From: Pelosinus sp. IPA-1
GTDB lineage: Bacteria > Bacillota > Negativicutes > DSM-13327
Direction: 5' to 3'
Assembly (NCBI RefSeq): GCF_030269905.1
Contig: NZ_BSVC01000006.1
Coordinates: forward strand, 62,001 to 126,000
DNA: 64,000 bases
A program made the translations under genes and the position numbers. The notes beneath the pieces were generated by a model, which ran no database searches, was not told the DNA's origin, and saw nothing but the letters and a program-made list of their open reading frames with translations. This document shows, in pieces, positions 8,983 to 17,464 of the stretch. How positions within the stretch are numbered: the first letter of the stretch is position 1; each line of letters begins with the position of its first letter.

Positions 8983-10595
8983 TATTGGGTTACTTTTGAC
9001 CAGTTGGCATTAATAATCTCTGCCATAAGTTTTTTCCCTTCAATGTCCAGATGCAATCCATCTGTAGCATAGTGAAGAGGTAAAGCTTGATTTTCATCGG
9101 CAAAATAGGGTGCGATATCAACATAATACCGTTGCTGGCGGATAAAAGTATTGACAGTGGCAAATTCCTTTTGCCAATTTTGAACTGTATCTTCATCAAA
9201 TGCTTGTGCAATAGCTGTAGGATTAATAGGTGGGAGGGTCAGGAATATTGGACGAATGCCATGGAGCAAACATTTGTCGCGAATGGCAGTAAGATCTTTA
9301 ATTACCTGACTAGCTGGTATCCCACCACGCAAACTATTAGAGCCTCCCATGATGATAAGGAATTTGGGATGAAAGGGGAGAACATCGTCATCAAATCGGT
9401 TTGCCATAGCCTCGGAAGTATCACCACTTTTCCCTAAGTTGGCAGTGGGGAAAGACAAATAGGTTTGAAAGCTATATTCTAAATCCGCTGGTGAATAAGA
9501 TATAGCACCACCGCCATGGGTTATGCTATCACCGAAAGTAGCTGCATATTTACCAACATCACGAGTAACAACAAAAGATTCAGCATCAGAATATACGCCG
9601 ATGGCTTTTCCATTATCGTCAAGGCCCCGAACCCGCCAGAAGTAAGTGCCAGGAGTAAGTAAGGGCATTTCGTCGTAGCAGTCTGTTCCCATTTTAATGA
9701 TTTGGTTCCTAATACGATGGCGAGAAGGCTCCACACCATTAGGATTCTCTGGTGAAGCTGTAGTTAGCTCCACTTCATAATTAGTTGCTCCAGCAATGGG
9801 AATCCAGGAATAGACAGGATAAAGGGGCATGGGCATGTTAGCAGCCTTATAGCCCGTATTGGAAATTGGTTTAAGTACTTGAGGTAGTGAATGGTCAATG
9901 AAAATTTCTGTAGCGTCAGAAAATACACCAATTGGATTTCCCGCGAAATCTAGAGCACGTACTCGCCAATACAAATGATTACTAGGGTATGTGGAAAGGT
10001 TTATACTATAACCATTAGTAAATACTTCACGAGTTGAAAATACCTGATATTCTGATGGAAGTATACCATTCGGATTCTCTGGTTGCATGCTTAGAAATTC
10101 AATTTCATAATAAACCGATCCTGGGAGGATTGTCCATAATAACATAGGAATATTGGGAGCTGGGGCATGAATGGGGTAATGTATCAAAGCCGCAGGCTTT
10201 TCGGTCTCCTTATGGAATTTTGTATCTATGATAGGAATGGCTTCTGAATAGTAACCCAGAGGATGATGAAAGAGGCTATGAGCAGATACTCTAAGGTAAG
10301 TACTTTCAGGAAAATTTTGATCGATTATTATTGAATTGTCAAAGGTACGATATTTGATAACACGATGATAAGGAATCATGGAGGATTTGTCTGGAGTTTG
10401 TTCAGGAATATGATTTAGGACTTCAACTTCGTAGTATGCGAAGTAAGGTATTTTCGACCAGGTTATTGTATATTTATCTTCTATGCGATTTATATTTAAA
10501 GAAGGCTTATAATTACCAAATCCCACTCTTTCATTGCTTTCAACAAAATATAGGATACTTATTACTATTACTAATAAAATTAACAGTCGTCTCAT
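8982..10595 (-). CDS. Exported SGNH/GDSL hydrolase with three fibronectin-like repeats
   Basis: 537 residues. An N-terminal hydrophobic anchor or signal (MRRLLILLVIVISILYF) is followed by three repeats of about 110 residues (roughly 30-130, 135-240, 245-345), each with a core like W-x-x-I-P-G-x-x-YYEVE followed by a P-E-x-P(N/D) segment, which look like fibronectin III folds. The C-terminal 190 residues are an SGNH hydrolase: block I FGDSITHGGG with the nucleophile Ser, block III GGSNS and block V DGLHLDIEGK with the catalytic Asp/His. It is probably a surface esterase acting on an acylated cell-wall or extracellular polymer; the substrate is unknown. Start set at the ATG (10595) 6 nt after AGGTG; a GTG at 10604 lies within that ribosome binding site. 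Confidence 0.85.
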   Translation of the reverse strand: MRRLLILLVIVISILYFVESNERVGFGNYKPSLNINRIEDKYTITWSKIPYFAYYEVEVLNHIPEQTPDKSSMIPYHRVIKYRTFDNSIIIDQNFPESTYLRVSAHSLFHHPLGYYSEAIPIIDTKFHKETEKPAALIHYPIHAPAPNIPMLLWTILPGSVYYEIEFLSMQPENPNGILPSEYQVFSTREVFTNGYSINLSTYPSNHLYWRVRALDFAGNPIGVFSDATEIFIDHSLPQVLKPISNTGYKAANMPMPLYPVYSWIPIAGATNYEVELTTASPENPNGVEPSRHRIRNQIIKMGTDCYDEMPLLTPGTYFWRVRGLDDNGKAIGVYSDAESFVVTRDVGKYAATFGDSITHGGGAISYSPADLEYSFQTYLSFPTANLGKSGDTSEAMANRFDDDVLPFHPKFLIIMGGSNSLRGGIPASQVIKDLTAIRDKCLLHGIRPIFLTLPPINPTAIAQAFDEDTVQNWQKEFATVNTFIRQQRYYVDIAPYFADENQALPLHYATDGLHLDIEGKKLMAEIINANWSKVTQ

Positions 10596-10756
10596 GCATA
10601 ACACCTACTTACTTAACTTGTATAAGAGTTCTTACAATTTTTTTTTACTCTTTGCTTCATGTTACCATAAATTGGTCAGTATTACCATTGGGATTCTTTA
10701 ATGTTAGTTATATTATGTCAACTTTAGCAGAATTTATGGATAAAATCAATAAAAAA

Positions 10757-10796
10757 GCTACTGGTTACTACCAAAGGCGGCAACCAGTAGTTTTTT
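10757..10796. terminator. Terminator after hydG (minus strand), potentially bidirectional
   Basis: GCTACTGGTT (10757-10766) pairs with AACCAGTAG (10782-10790), flanked by A6 on one side and T6 on the other. Read on the minus strand it ends hydG. Confidence 0.8.
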
Positions 10797-10797
10797 G

Positions 10798-10830
10798 CGG
10801 AATCAGAAAGTATAGCACTTTCTTAATTCG
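10798..10830. repeat. Short palindromic intergenic repeat, copy 2
   Basis: In inverted orientation it matches the element at 5818-5851 over about 32 bases with roughly three or four differences (CGGAATCAGAAAGTAT...CACTTTCTT). Both copies lie beside a terminator. Confidence 0.65.
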
Positions 10831-10841
10831 TAACATATTTC

Positions 10842-12269
10842 TTAAAAGTACAAATCCCGGGAACCTTCTTCAATTTCTTTAAGACGTTTGATAGTTTCAG
10901 TGCGTATACTTTCCTGTGGTATAGAGGCAAGGTTCTTTGTAATCATAGTTTCTCCTACTTTTTTCAGAGAATCATCTGCGTAATCAATGAGATACTCTTT
11001 AAAAGTTAATAAAGCATTTGGTAAACAAACATTTTGTATTTCGCCGCTTTTAGCCAGACTCATAAATCTGTCTCCAGTACGACCTTGACGGTAGCAGGCA
11101 GTACAGTAGCTAGGGATAAAGTTTTTTTCACATAACATACGGATAATCTCGTCGGGTGAACGATCATCACCTGTTTTAAATTGCATAGCTTCCTTAACAG
11201 TATCTGAGTGGTCTTGACTTTGCTGGTAACCGCCCACGCCCGTACAGGAACCCGCACTGATTTGAGAAACTCCATAAGTAAGCAGGGTGTCTCTGAGTTT
11301 TGGATGTTCTCTAGTAGACAAAATAATACCCGTATAAGGCACCGCTAAACGCATAACTGCAATTATTTTTTTGAAACTTTCATCGTCGACCAGATGCGGG
11401 AAATTTTCTAGGCTAATGCCATCAGCTGGTCTTAGACGAGGTACTGAAATGGTATGAGGACCTACGCCGAATGTTCGCTCCAGATGCTCAGCATGTAAGA
11501 ACATGGATACTGTGTCATATTTATAGTCATATAGTCCATAGAGAACACCAATTCCCACATCGTCAATACCTGCTTGCATAGCTCGATCCATTGCTGTAGT
11601 ATGCCAATTATAATCTTTTTTTGGACCGCTGTGGTGTAGTGCTTCATAAGTAGGGCGGTGGTATGTTTCCTGAAACAGGATATACGTGCCTATGTCAGCA
11701 TTTTTTAATTTTCGGTATTCGTCAATAGTAGTGGCAGCAACATTAATATTAACACGTCGAATGCTGCCGTTTTCATTTGTTACGCTATAAATTTCTTTAA
11801 TTGTATCGACAACATAGTCAATGGAACAATTTAGATTATCTTCACCAGCTTCAACAACAAGACGTTTGTGGCCTAAAGATTGAATGATAGCTACTTCTTG
11901 TCTAACTTCTTCCAGTGATAAGTGGCGACGTAGTTGTTCTTGATTGCCGCTGCGATAACCACAATAAGAACAGTCGTTAATACAATGGCTAGAGATGTAA
12001 AGCGGTGCAAATAGTACAATTCGTGTACCGTAAATAGCTTGTTTAATATCAGCAGCCACCGCATAGATCGATTCTAACAGATCTGGATCGGTGACTTCTA
12101 AAAGAATCGCTACCTCAGCAGCTGATAAGCCTTGATATTGCTCAGCTTTAATAATAATGTTGGTTACAAGTTCCTTATCCTGTGCTTTACTTTTCGCTTC
12201 CTGGAGTAATTGAAGAATTAGAGTATCGTTAATAAACGCATCAGATGTTCGTTCGTTAGATGAAATCAA
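10842..12269 (-). CDS. hydG: [FeFe]-hydrogenase H-cluster maturase HydG (radical SAM tyrosine lyase)
   Basis: 475 residues. HydG cleaves tyrosine to p-cresol, CO and cyanide to build the Fe(CO)(CN) unit of the [FeFe]-hydrogenase H-cluster. The radical SAM cluster ligands are C96, C100 and C103 (HCINDCSYC). The C-terminal auxiliary cluster has the diagnostic CX2CX22C spacing (CTACYRQG...NVC), which separates HydG from the thiamine enzyme ThiH. The start is TTG, with GGGGG 8 nt upstream and no ATG nearby. No hydE, hydF or hydrogenase gene is within the window, so it is an isolated maturase here. A long hairpin lies in its upstream region. Confidence 0.95.
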   Translation of the reverse strand: MISSNERTSDAFINDTLILQLLQEAKSKAQDKELVTNIIIKAEQYQGLSAAEVAILLEVTDPDLLESIYAVAADIKQAIYGTRIVLFAPLYISSHCINDCSYCGYRSGNQEQLRRHLSLEEVRQEVAIIQSLGHKRLVVEAGEDNLNCSIDYVVDTIKEIYSVTNENGSIRRVNINVAATTIDEYRKLKNADIGTYILFQETYHRPTYEALHHSGPKKDYNWHTTAMDRAMQAGIDDVGIGVLYGLYDYKYDTVSMFLHAEHLERTFGVGPHTISVPRLRPADGISLENFPHLVDDESFKKIIAVMRLAVPYTGIILSTREHPKLRDTLLTYGVSQISAGSCTGVGGYQQSQDHSDTVKEAMQFKTGDDRSPDEIIRMLCEKNFIPSYCTACYRQGRTGDRFMSLAKSGEIQNVCLPNALLTFKEYLIDYADDSLKKVGETMITKNLASIPQESIRTETIKRLKEIEEGSRDLYF

Positions 12270-12324
12270 TTAGGTGGCCCCCTTATCGTAATTGGTTTAC
12301 ACGAAGAAGCCTCCGTGTTTATTT

Positions 12325-12380
12325 AACAAGATAGGAAGTCCTCCTTTTGTCGATGACAAAAGAGAACTTCCTATCTTGTT
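12325..12380. other. Long nested hairpin upstream of hydG
   Basis: A perfect 15-bp inverted repeat (AACAAGATAGGAAGT at 12325-12339 with its complement at 12366-12380) encloses an inner perfect 8-bp stem (CTTTTGTC at 12344-12351 with GACAAAAG at 12355-12362). It lies 56 bp ahead of the hydG start, in the likely hydG leader, with no T run on the hydG-reading strand. It could be a leader structure, a terminator for transcription coming from the other side, or a remnant of a small mobile repeat. Confidence 0.7.
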
Positions 12381-12539
12381 CATCGTGTTTATCCAGTAAT
12401 ACATTTTTTTATCTGTATACATTATATAGTAAAAGTTAATAAGAATATATAGTTTTAAAGAAAAGTTATTGTTTTTATTATGCACAAATGGACTTTAACA
12501 GCATATAATGCTATGAGAATTATAGGAGGTGTATTAGGA

Positions 12540-13019
12540 ATGCTTAATGATGAGGATCGAAAACATAAGGGAGATTATGAAGATAAATATATGGCAGATG
12601 GAAATAATACAGATATGATTCATGTACATATGTTTACGACAGAGGTAGATGTTGCTGATGATCATCAACATGTACTTTTAGGCGTGAGTGGGCCTGCTCG
12701 TATGGAAGGAAGATCCCACGTGCATCAAATTCGTACAAGAACATCCTTTACAACAGAGAATCGGCACTGTCATTGGCATTTGGTGGATATTATGACGGAC
12801 TGCGCAGTTGCCATGCCTAACGGCACTCATACCCATTATTTTGCAGGACGAACAAGTATGAATGATGATCATTGTCATCATTTTGCAGATGTAACGACTT
12901 TAGGGCCTGATAGATGCTTAGAAGAAGATGATGATGAGGATGAAGATTGTATATTTCCTCCTAAGGACTGCAAATATAAATATAAATATAAACGTCCTGA
13001 GGATGAAGAGTTTAATTAA
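12540..13019 (+). CDS. YmaF-like histidine-rich protein
   Basis: 159 residues, soluble. It is rich in His (HVHMFTTEV, DDHQHVLLG, SHVHQI, RHCHWHLVD, GTHTHYFAG, DDHCHHFAD), regularly spaced as short HxH pairs on predicted beta strands, the pattern of the YmaF family. The tail is very acidic (EEDDDEDEDC), then carries a KYKYKYK run and a final acidic stretch. The His-rich sheet suggests metal binding, but no function is established for the family. Start at 12540, with a strong GGAGGT 9 nt upstream; an in-frame ATG at 12480 lacks a site. A strong terminator follows. The acidic/Lys-Tyr tail looks like a lineage-specific addition. Confidence 0.8.
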   Translation: MLNDEDRKHKGDYEDKYMADGNNTDMIHVHMFTTEVDVADDHQHVLLGVSGPARMEGRSHVHQIRTRTSFTTENRHCHWHLVDIMTDCAVAMPNGTHTHYFAGRTSMNDDHCHHFADVTTLGPDRCLEEDDDEDEDCIFPPKDCKYKYKYKRPEDEEFN

Positions 13020-13025
13020 GAAAAA

Positions 13026-13060
13026 GGGCATCTACCAACTGATTGGTAGATGCCCTTTTT
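13026..13060 (+). terminator. Terminator after the YmaF-like gene
   Basis: GGGCATCTACCAA and TTGGTAGATGCCC form a perfect 13-bp stem with a 4-nt loop, followed by TTTTT. Confidence 0.95.
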
Positions 13061-13164
13061 GTAATCAGAAAAGCATATATAAAATTCTTTTACTTTTAAA
13101 ATATTTTTTTATGATAAGTTATAATAAATACCGCATATTACCATACTAAGTATGGAGGTGTTGT

Positions 13165-14520
13165 ATGTTATTAAGTTGGATGATGATGAAACTTATGGAT
13201 CCCTCAATCGATGAGGCAACGAGAAAAATGCTGACAGAGGATTACCCGGATAATCCTTTTCTGATGGTGACTGTAGCTGAAAAGTTATCACCTCGTGCTA
13301 TGATGGAAGCTGCTATGCGTGCAGAGGCTGGTAAGGAATTAACTCGTCCCCTTGGTAGTCCCATTGTGTTATCACCTTGGGATAAAATCTTACTAAATCC
13401 TAGGCAATTATTTGAACTACCACCCCCCGATTACAAAAATATTGATATGAAGACTGTAATTGGTCCAAGGGCAAAGAAACCCTTACAATTAGATATACCT
13501 ATAATGATTACAGGTATGTCCTATGGCGGATCGTTAAGTCTACCGATAAAAGTAGCCTTAGCGAAAGGTTCGGCACTGGCGGGCACATCTACCAATACTG
13601 GTGAATCTGCTGTTACAGGGGAAGAGCGTGGTGCTGCAAAATACCTTATTGGACAATACCATCGTGGTGGCCAACTAAGTGGTAAAGAACAATTAGGTCA
13701 ATTAGATGCAATCGAAATTCAATTAGGACAAGGTGCTTGGGGGGGCGCAGTTACTGAAACAATGAAGGCAGATAAAATTGGCGAACATCTAAGAAAAGCT
13801 TGGCATTTAGAAAAAGGAGAGGATGCTACGGTATATGCCCGTATGCCAGGGAAAAATACAACGCAAGATTATATTACGATGATTAATGAAATGAAAGCCC
13901 AATATGATGTTCCTGTAGGAGTGAAAATAGCTGGTACGGATTACATAGAATATGAATTGGCTGTGATAGCAAAAACGCAAGCAGATTATATTGTAGTAGA
14001 TGGTTCAGAGGGCGGGACTGCAGTTGCGAACCCTACATTACAGGATAATGTGGGCTTGCCTACTTTTCATACACTAGTGAGAACAGTAGATTGGCTAACA
14101 AAAAATAACTTACGGGATAAATTTAGTGTTATCGTTGCTGGTGGTTTAACGACCCCTGGTCATTTTTTAAAAGCTCTTGCCTTAGGAGCGGATGCTGTTT
14201 ATATTGGATCCATTGCTCTCCTGGCGGCACTTCATACACAGATGACAAAGGCCTTGCCTCAGGCTCCTCCTTCCCAAATGCTATTATATACAGGTAAGCT
14301 TACAGATAAACTAAATGTTGATGCAGCAGCCCTTCATTTGGCGAAGTTTTTAGACTCTTGTAAAATTGAGATGCAATTAGCAGTGCAGGCAGTTGGCAAG
14401 AGTAGTATTACTGAACTAAATCGTAGCGATATGGTAACCGTAGAGAAGGACTTGTCTGAGTTTGCAGCCATTCGATATGCCGGCAGTCACCGGAATGATC
14501 AACAGGAAAACAAATGCTAA
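13165..14520 (+). CDS. FMN-binding glutamate synthase-like protein (GltS central domain family)
   Basis: 451 residues matching the stand-alone FMN/TIM-barrel domain of glutamate synthase. Recognisable parts are ITGMSYGGSLS, STNTGESAVTGEER, the phosphate-binding region IVAGGLTTPGHFLKALALGADAVYIGS and DGSEGGTA. The glutaminase and GXGXG domains are absent, and the Cys cluster that holds a [3Fe-4S] centre in true glutamate synthase is not seen near the C-terminus (only one Cys in FLDSCKIE). It is therefore unlikely to be a normal glutamate synthase; its substrate is unknown. GGAGGTG 7 nt upstream fixes the start. Confidence 0.85.
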   Translation: MLLSWMMMKLMDPSIDEATRKMLTEDYPDNPFLMVTVAEKLSPRAMMEAAMRAEAGKELTRPLGSPIVLSPWDKILLNPRQLFELPPPDYKNIDMKTVIGPRAKKPLQLDIPIMITGMSYGGSLSLPIKVALAKGSALAGTSTNTGESAVTGEERGAAKYLIGQYHRGGQLSGKEQLGQLDAIEIQLGQGAWGGAVTETMKADKIGEHLRKAWHLEKGEDATVYARMPGKNTTQDYITMINEMKAQYDVPVGVKIAGTDYIEYELAVIAKTQADYIVVDGSEGGTAVANPTLQDNVGLPTFHTLVRTVDWLTKNNLRDKFSVIVAGGLTTPGHFLKALALGADAVYIGSIALLAALHTQMTKALPQAPPSQMLLYTGKLTDKLNVDAAALHLAKFLDSCKIEMQLAVQAVGKSSITELNRSDMVTVEKDLSEFAAIRYAGSHRNDQQENKC

Positions 14521-14540
14521 ATGTATGAATATAAGGATAA

Positions 14541-14570
14541 GGGCCTCTTCTATATGGAGAGGTCCTATTC
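14541..14570 (+). terminator. Probable terminator after the glutamate-synthase-like gene
   Basis: GGGCCTCT and AGAGGTCC form an 8-bp stem with one G-U pair around a 9-nt loop, followed by a T-containing tail. Confidence 0.55.
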
Positions 14571-14710
14571 ATATTCTCTCCAGCCAATCAAATTCACAAA
14601 GAGTACGTTTCTAGTCATTTCTTTTATAAGAGATGATAAATATGGTATTTTTCTAGTTATTTTTTAATAGTTTGTTAGTAGCGAAATAAAAAACTGGTGG
14701 TGAAGATCAG

Positions 14711-15760
14711 ATGGGGGCTCCCCAGATATTGGCGATTGGGACAGCGGTTCCAAACTATACGTTACAGCAGCAGGAAATAAAACAATTTGCCACTAGTATT
14801 TTCCGTTCTCATATGGACAATCTTGAGCGTTTGCTTCCAGTATTTGAAAATAGTTGTATTAAAACTAGGTATTTATCTCAGCCTTTAGAGTGGTATAGTA
14901 CTCCTCATACCTTTGCAGAAGCAAATCAAGTATACGAAAAAGTGGCATTGGACCTTTCAGAAGAAGCGGCTTTACAAGCTATGACGAAGGCTAATATTCA
15001 GCCTATGGATATTGGTATGGTCTTATTTGTTTCGTCAACGGGAATTGCAACCCCAACCTTAGATGCAAAGCTGATTCAGCGGTTAGGATTATCACCTCAC
15101 ACCGGAAGACTGCCTATTTGGGGGCTCGGCTGCGGTGGAGGTGTAGCTGGTTTGGCACGTGCTAGTGAATTGGCTTATCATTTTACTGGAAAAGCAGTGT
15201 TATTGGTAGCTGTTGAACTTTGCAGTCTTACTTTCCAAAGAAATGATTATTCGAAAGCCAATGTAGTTGGTACGAGTCTCTTTGGGGACGGAGCAGCAGC
15301 GGTTTTACTATCTATGGGTGAAGACAGTGGTCCAGTTGTCCTAGGTAACTACAGTACCTTATTTTCTAATTCGGAAGACATCATGGGATGGGAACTGGTT
15401 GATTCAGGGCTAAAAGTACGATTTTCTCGAGATATTCCTAGTATCGTTCGTCGTCATCTGCCAGAGTTGGTAAAAAGCGCCTGTGATAAATGGGAAGTTG
15501 ATCAATCGGCAATTCACCATTATATTGTGCATCCCGGTGGTGTAAAAGTTTTGGATGCATATCAGGAAAGCCTTCAGATAAAAAAGGATCAATTATTATA
15601 TGCACATGAGATATTAAGGGATTATGGGAATATGTCTAGTGTATCCGTGCTATTTGTTTTAGATAGGTTTATGGCGAAGACCCCCAGAATGGGGTATTAT
15701 GGAATATTACTGGCACTAGGGCCAGGATTTAGTGCAGAACAGGTCGTGTTTAAATGGTAG
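14711..15760 (+). CDS. bpsA: Type III polyketide synthase (alkylpyrone synthase type)
   Basis: 349 residues, chalcone-synthase fold. The Cys-His-Asn triad is visible: Cys141 in WGLGCGGGVAG, His in YIVHPGGVKVLD (about 277) and Asn in DYGNMSSVSVLF (about 309). The partner gene, which overlaps it by 7 bp, encodes an isoprenylcysteine-methyltransferase-like membrane protein. The same pair in Bacillus subtilis (BpsA/BpsB, also called BcsA/YpbQ) makes and O-methylates long-chain alkylpyrones from acyl-CoA and malonyl-CoA, so a similar lipid-like product is likely. The gene starts with ATG; the upstream site (GGTGGTGAAGATCAG) is weak but usable. Confidence 0.88.
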   Translation: MGAPQILAIGTAVPNYTLQQQEIKQFATSIFRSHMDNLERLLPVFENSCIKTRYLSQPLEWYSTPHTFAEANQVYEKVALDLSEEAALQAMTKANIQPMDIGMVLFVSSTGIATPTLDAKLIQRLGLSPHTGRLPIWGLGCGGGVAGLARASELAYHFTGKAVLLVAVELCSLTFQRNDYSKANVVGTSLFGDGAAAVLLSMGEDSGPVVLGNYSTLFSNSEDIMGWELVDSGLKVRFSRDIPSIVRRHLPELVKSACDKWEVDQSAIHHYIVHPGGVKVLDAYQESLQIKKDQLLYAHEILRDYGNMSSVSVLFVLDRFMAKTPRMGYYGILLALGPGFSAEQVVFKW

Positions 15761-16260
15761 GGCAATGTGTTTGGCTTATGGTTATATTATTACTTATCCA
15801 GCGTACAGTAGAACTTTATATTGCGAAGAAGAATCGTAAGTGGGCATTAGAATCTGGTGCGCAAGAATTTGGAAAAGAACATTATCCTTGGTTTTTTGTT
15901 TTGCATGGAGGATGGCTACTTGGCTGGGTATTAGAAGTTAGTTTATATGGGCACAATATAAGTGAATTATGGTTTTTATGGCTTAGTTTATTTATTATTG
16001 CCCAAGGAATAAGGTACTGGTGTATAGTAAGTCTTGGACGTTTTTGGAATACTCGCATCCTTGTTATTCCTGGAAGGCCACTTGTTTCAAAAGGTCCCTA
16101 TAAATTTATAAAACATCCTAACTATGTGGCTGTAGCTATCGAATTAATTGCTGTGCCCCTTTTGTTTGATGCAGTAATAACCGCGGGTACTGCTACCGTA
16201 TTCAACGGGTGGTTACTCTTAAATGTTCGTATACCTGCAGAAGAGAGGGCTTTACAATAA
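15754..16260 (+). CDS. bpsB: Isoprenylcysteine carboxyl methyltransferase-like protein (alkylpyrone methyltransferase)
   Basis: 168 residues, about four hydrophobic segments. The ICMT signature KGPYKFIKHPNYVAVAIE near residues 110-127 gives the SAM-binding part. Its start overlaps the end of the polyketide synthase gene, so the two are translated together, and by analogy with B. subtilis BpsB/YpbQ it should O-methylate the alkylpyrone at the membrane. The last codons lie inside a perfect 27-bp inverted repeat (16249-16304), so the C-terminal Ala-Leu-Gln are encoded by the palindrome arm. Confidence 0.85.
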   Translation: MVGQCVWLMVILLLIQRTVELYIAKKNRKWALESGAQEFGKEHYPWFFVLHGGWLLGWVLEVSLYGHNISELWFLWLSLFIIAQGIRYWCIVSLGRFWNTRILVIPGRPLVSKGPYKFIKHPNYVAVAIELIAVPLLFDAVITAGTATVFNGWLLLNVRIPAEERALQ

Positions 16261-16304
16261 ATAAATCCCTGGCAACATTGCCAGGGATTTATTTATTGTA
16301 AAGC
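16249..16304. repeat. Perfect 27-bp inverted repeat at the bpsB stop codon, likely terminator
   Basis: Bases 16249-16275 are the exact reverse complement of 16278-16304, with two bases between. The arm starts inside bpsB and includes its stop codon. A stem this long with an A/T outer part and GC core (CCCTGGCA/TGCCAGGG) should stop transcription from either side. Confidence 0.9.
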
Positions 16305-16477
16305 TCTCGAACGTTCTTCAGCAAAAAGGTAGAACAACGAAAGAGAAGGCTAAAATAAGAACAAATATATAAGTGAGAGCCTAAAAATGGGGTTGAAGTA
16401 AAATGGAAGGTAATAAATGTATATTTTTTTTTGGATTATGTACATAATAGTAGGGTTAAGGGATTAGGAGGGTAAAA

Positions 16478-17425
16478 ATGGAAGTATTTTTAGGTATTGA
16501 TGTAGGCTCGGTTAGCACTAATATTGTAACAATTGATCAAGCAGGAGAACTGAAAGACTCTTTATATATTCGTACCCAAGGTAGACCAATTGATGCAGTA
16601 CAAAATGGACTTGCAACGATTTATAAGCGCAATACGAATATAATTGTAAAAGGGGTGGGAGCTACTGGCAGTGGTCGACAAATGACGGGGATTATAGTTG
16701 GTGCGGATTGTATTAAAAATGAAATAACGGCCCATGCTGTAGCAGCTTTACATAGCATACCTGATGTACAAACGGTAATAGAGATTGGTGGTCAGGATTC
16801 GAAAATAATCATTATACGCAATGGTATAGTAACGGACTTTGCCATGAATACAGTTTGTGCTGCGGGTACAGGATCTTTTTTAGATCAGCAGGCTGCGAGA
16901 TTAAATCTGCCTATTGAGGAATTTGGTACTCGAGCGTTTGAATCAACATCACCTGTTCGAGTTGCTGGTCGCTGTGCAGTATTTGCCGAATCTGATATGA
17001 TCCACAAACAGCAAACGGGTCATCAAATTTCAGATATTTTAAGTGGCTTGTGTCATGCTTTAGTGCGAAATTATCTAAATAATGTAGGAAAAGGGAAGCC
17101 TATTCAAGGGCCCATACTGTTTCAAGGAGGGGTAGCTGCTAATAAAGGAATGAAGAGAGCCTTTGAAGAGGCCCTTGGTTGTGAGGTAATTATACCACCT
17201 TATTATAATGTAATGGGGGCTCTAGGAGCTGCGGTGCTAGCAAAAGAAAAAGTGAAGGATCAGAATAATACTGCCTTTCGTGGATTTGATATTATCGATT
17301 ACCAATATACGCCTCGTAGTTTTGAATGCGACGGCTGCCCTAATTCATGTGAAATAGTGGAACTAAAAATAAATAATAAAACTGCTTCCTTCTGGGGAGA
17401 TAAATGTGGTAAATGGAATAACTAA
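16478..17425 (+). CDS. Acyl-CoA dehydratase activase (BadF/BadG/HgdC family ATPase)
   Basis: 315 residues with the ASKHA ATPase fold: GIDVGSVSTN, GATGSGRQMTG, EIGGQDSKI, NTVCAAGTGSFLDQQA and AGRCAVFAESDMI, where the two Cys normally bind a [4Fe-4S] cluster bridging the dimer. Such activators drive an electron into 2-hydroxyacyl-CoA dehydratases at the cost of ATP. The C-terminal 40 residues add an extra Cys-rich piece (CDGCPNSCEIVEL, GDKCGKW). Two DUF2229-type genes follow after one small opposing gene, but no dehydratase subunits are present. GGAGGG at 16467-16472 supports the start. Confidence 0.9.
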   Translation: MEVFLGIDVGSVSTNIVTIDQAGELKDSLYIRTQGRPIDAVQNGLATIYKRNTNIIVKGVGATGSGRQMTGIIVGADCIKNEITAHAVAALHSIPDVQTVIEIGGQDSKIIIIRNGIVTDFAMNTVCAAGTGSFLDQQAARLNLPIEEFGTRAFESTSPVRVAGRCAVFAESDMIHKQQTGHQISDILSGLCHALVRNYLNNVGKGKPIQGPILFQGGVAANKGMKRAFEEALGCEVIIPPYYNVMGALGAAVLAKEKVKDQNNTAFRGFDIIDYQYTPRSFECDGCPNSCEIVELKINNKTASFWGDKCGKWNN

Positions 17426-17427
17426 TA

Positions 17428-17452
17428 AGGGAGTAATAAAAATTACCCCCTT
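17428..17452. terminator. Bidirectional terminator between activase and DUF1657 genes
   Basis: AAGGGAGTAAT pairs with ATTACCCCCTT (one mismatch) around an AAAA loop, between two converging genes. Confidence 0.65.
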
Positions 17453-17464
17453 ATGGTCGTTGGA

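Noticed and set aside
10842-12269. Possibility that HydG is the thiamine enzyme ThiH
   Set aside because: The C-terminal CX2CX22C cluster motif is specific to HydG, and no thiamine genes are nearby.
12297-12485. 62-residue minus-strand ORF upstream of hydG
   Set aside because: It lies across the long hairpin, has low-complexity composition (Asn/Lys/Tyr-rich) and no ribosome binding site; better explained as leader and promoter sequence.
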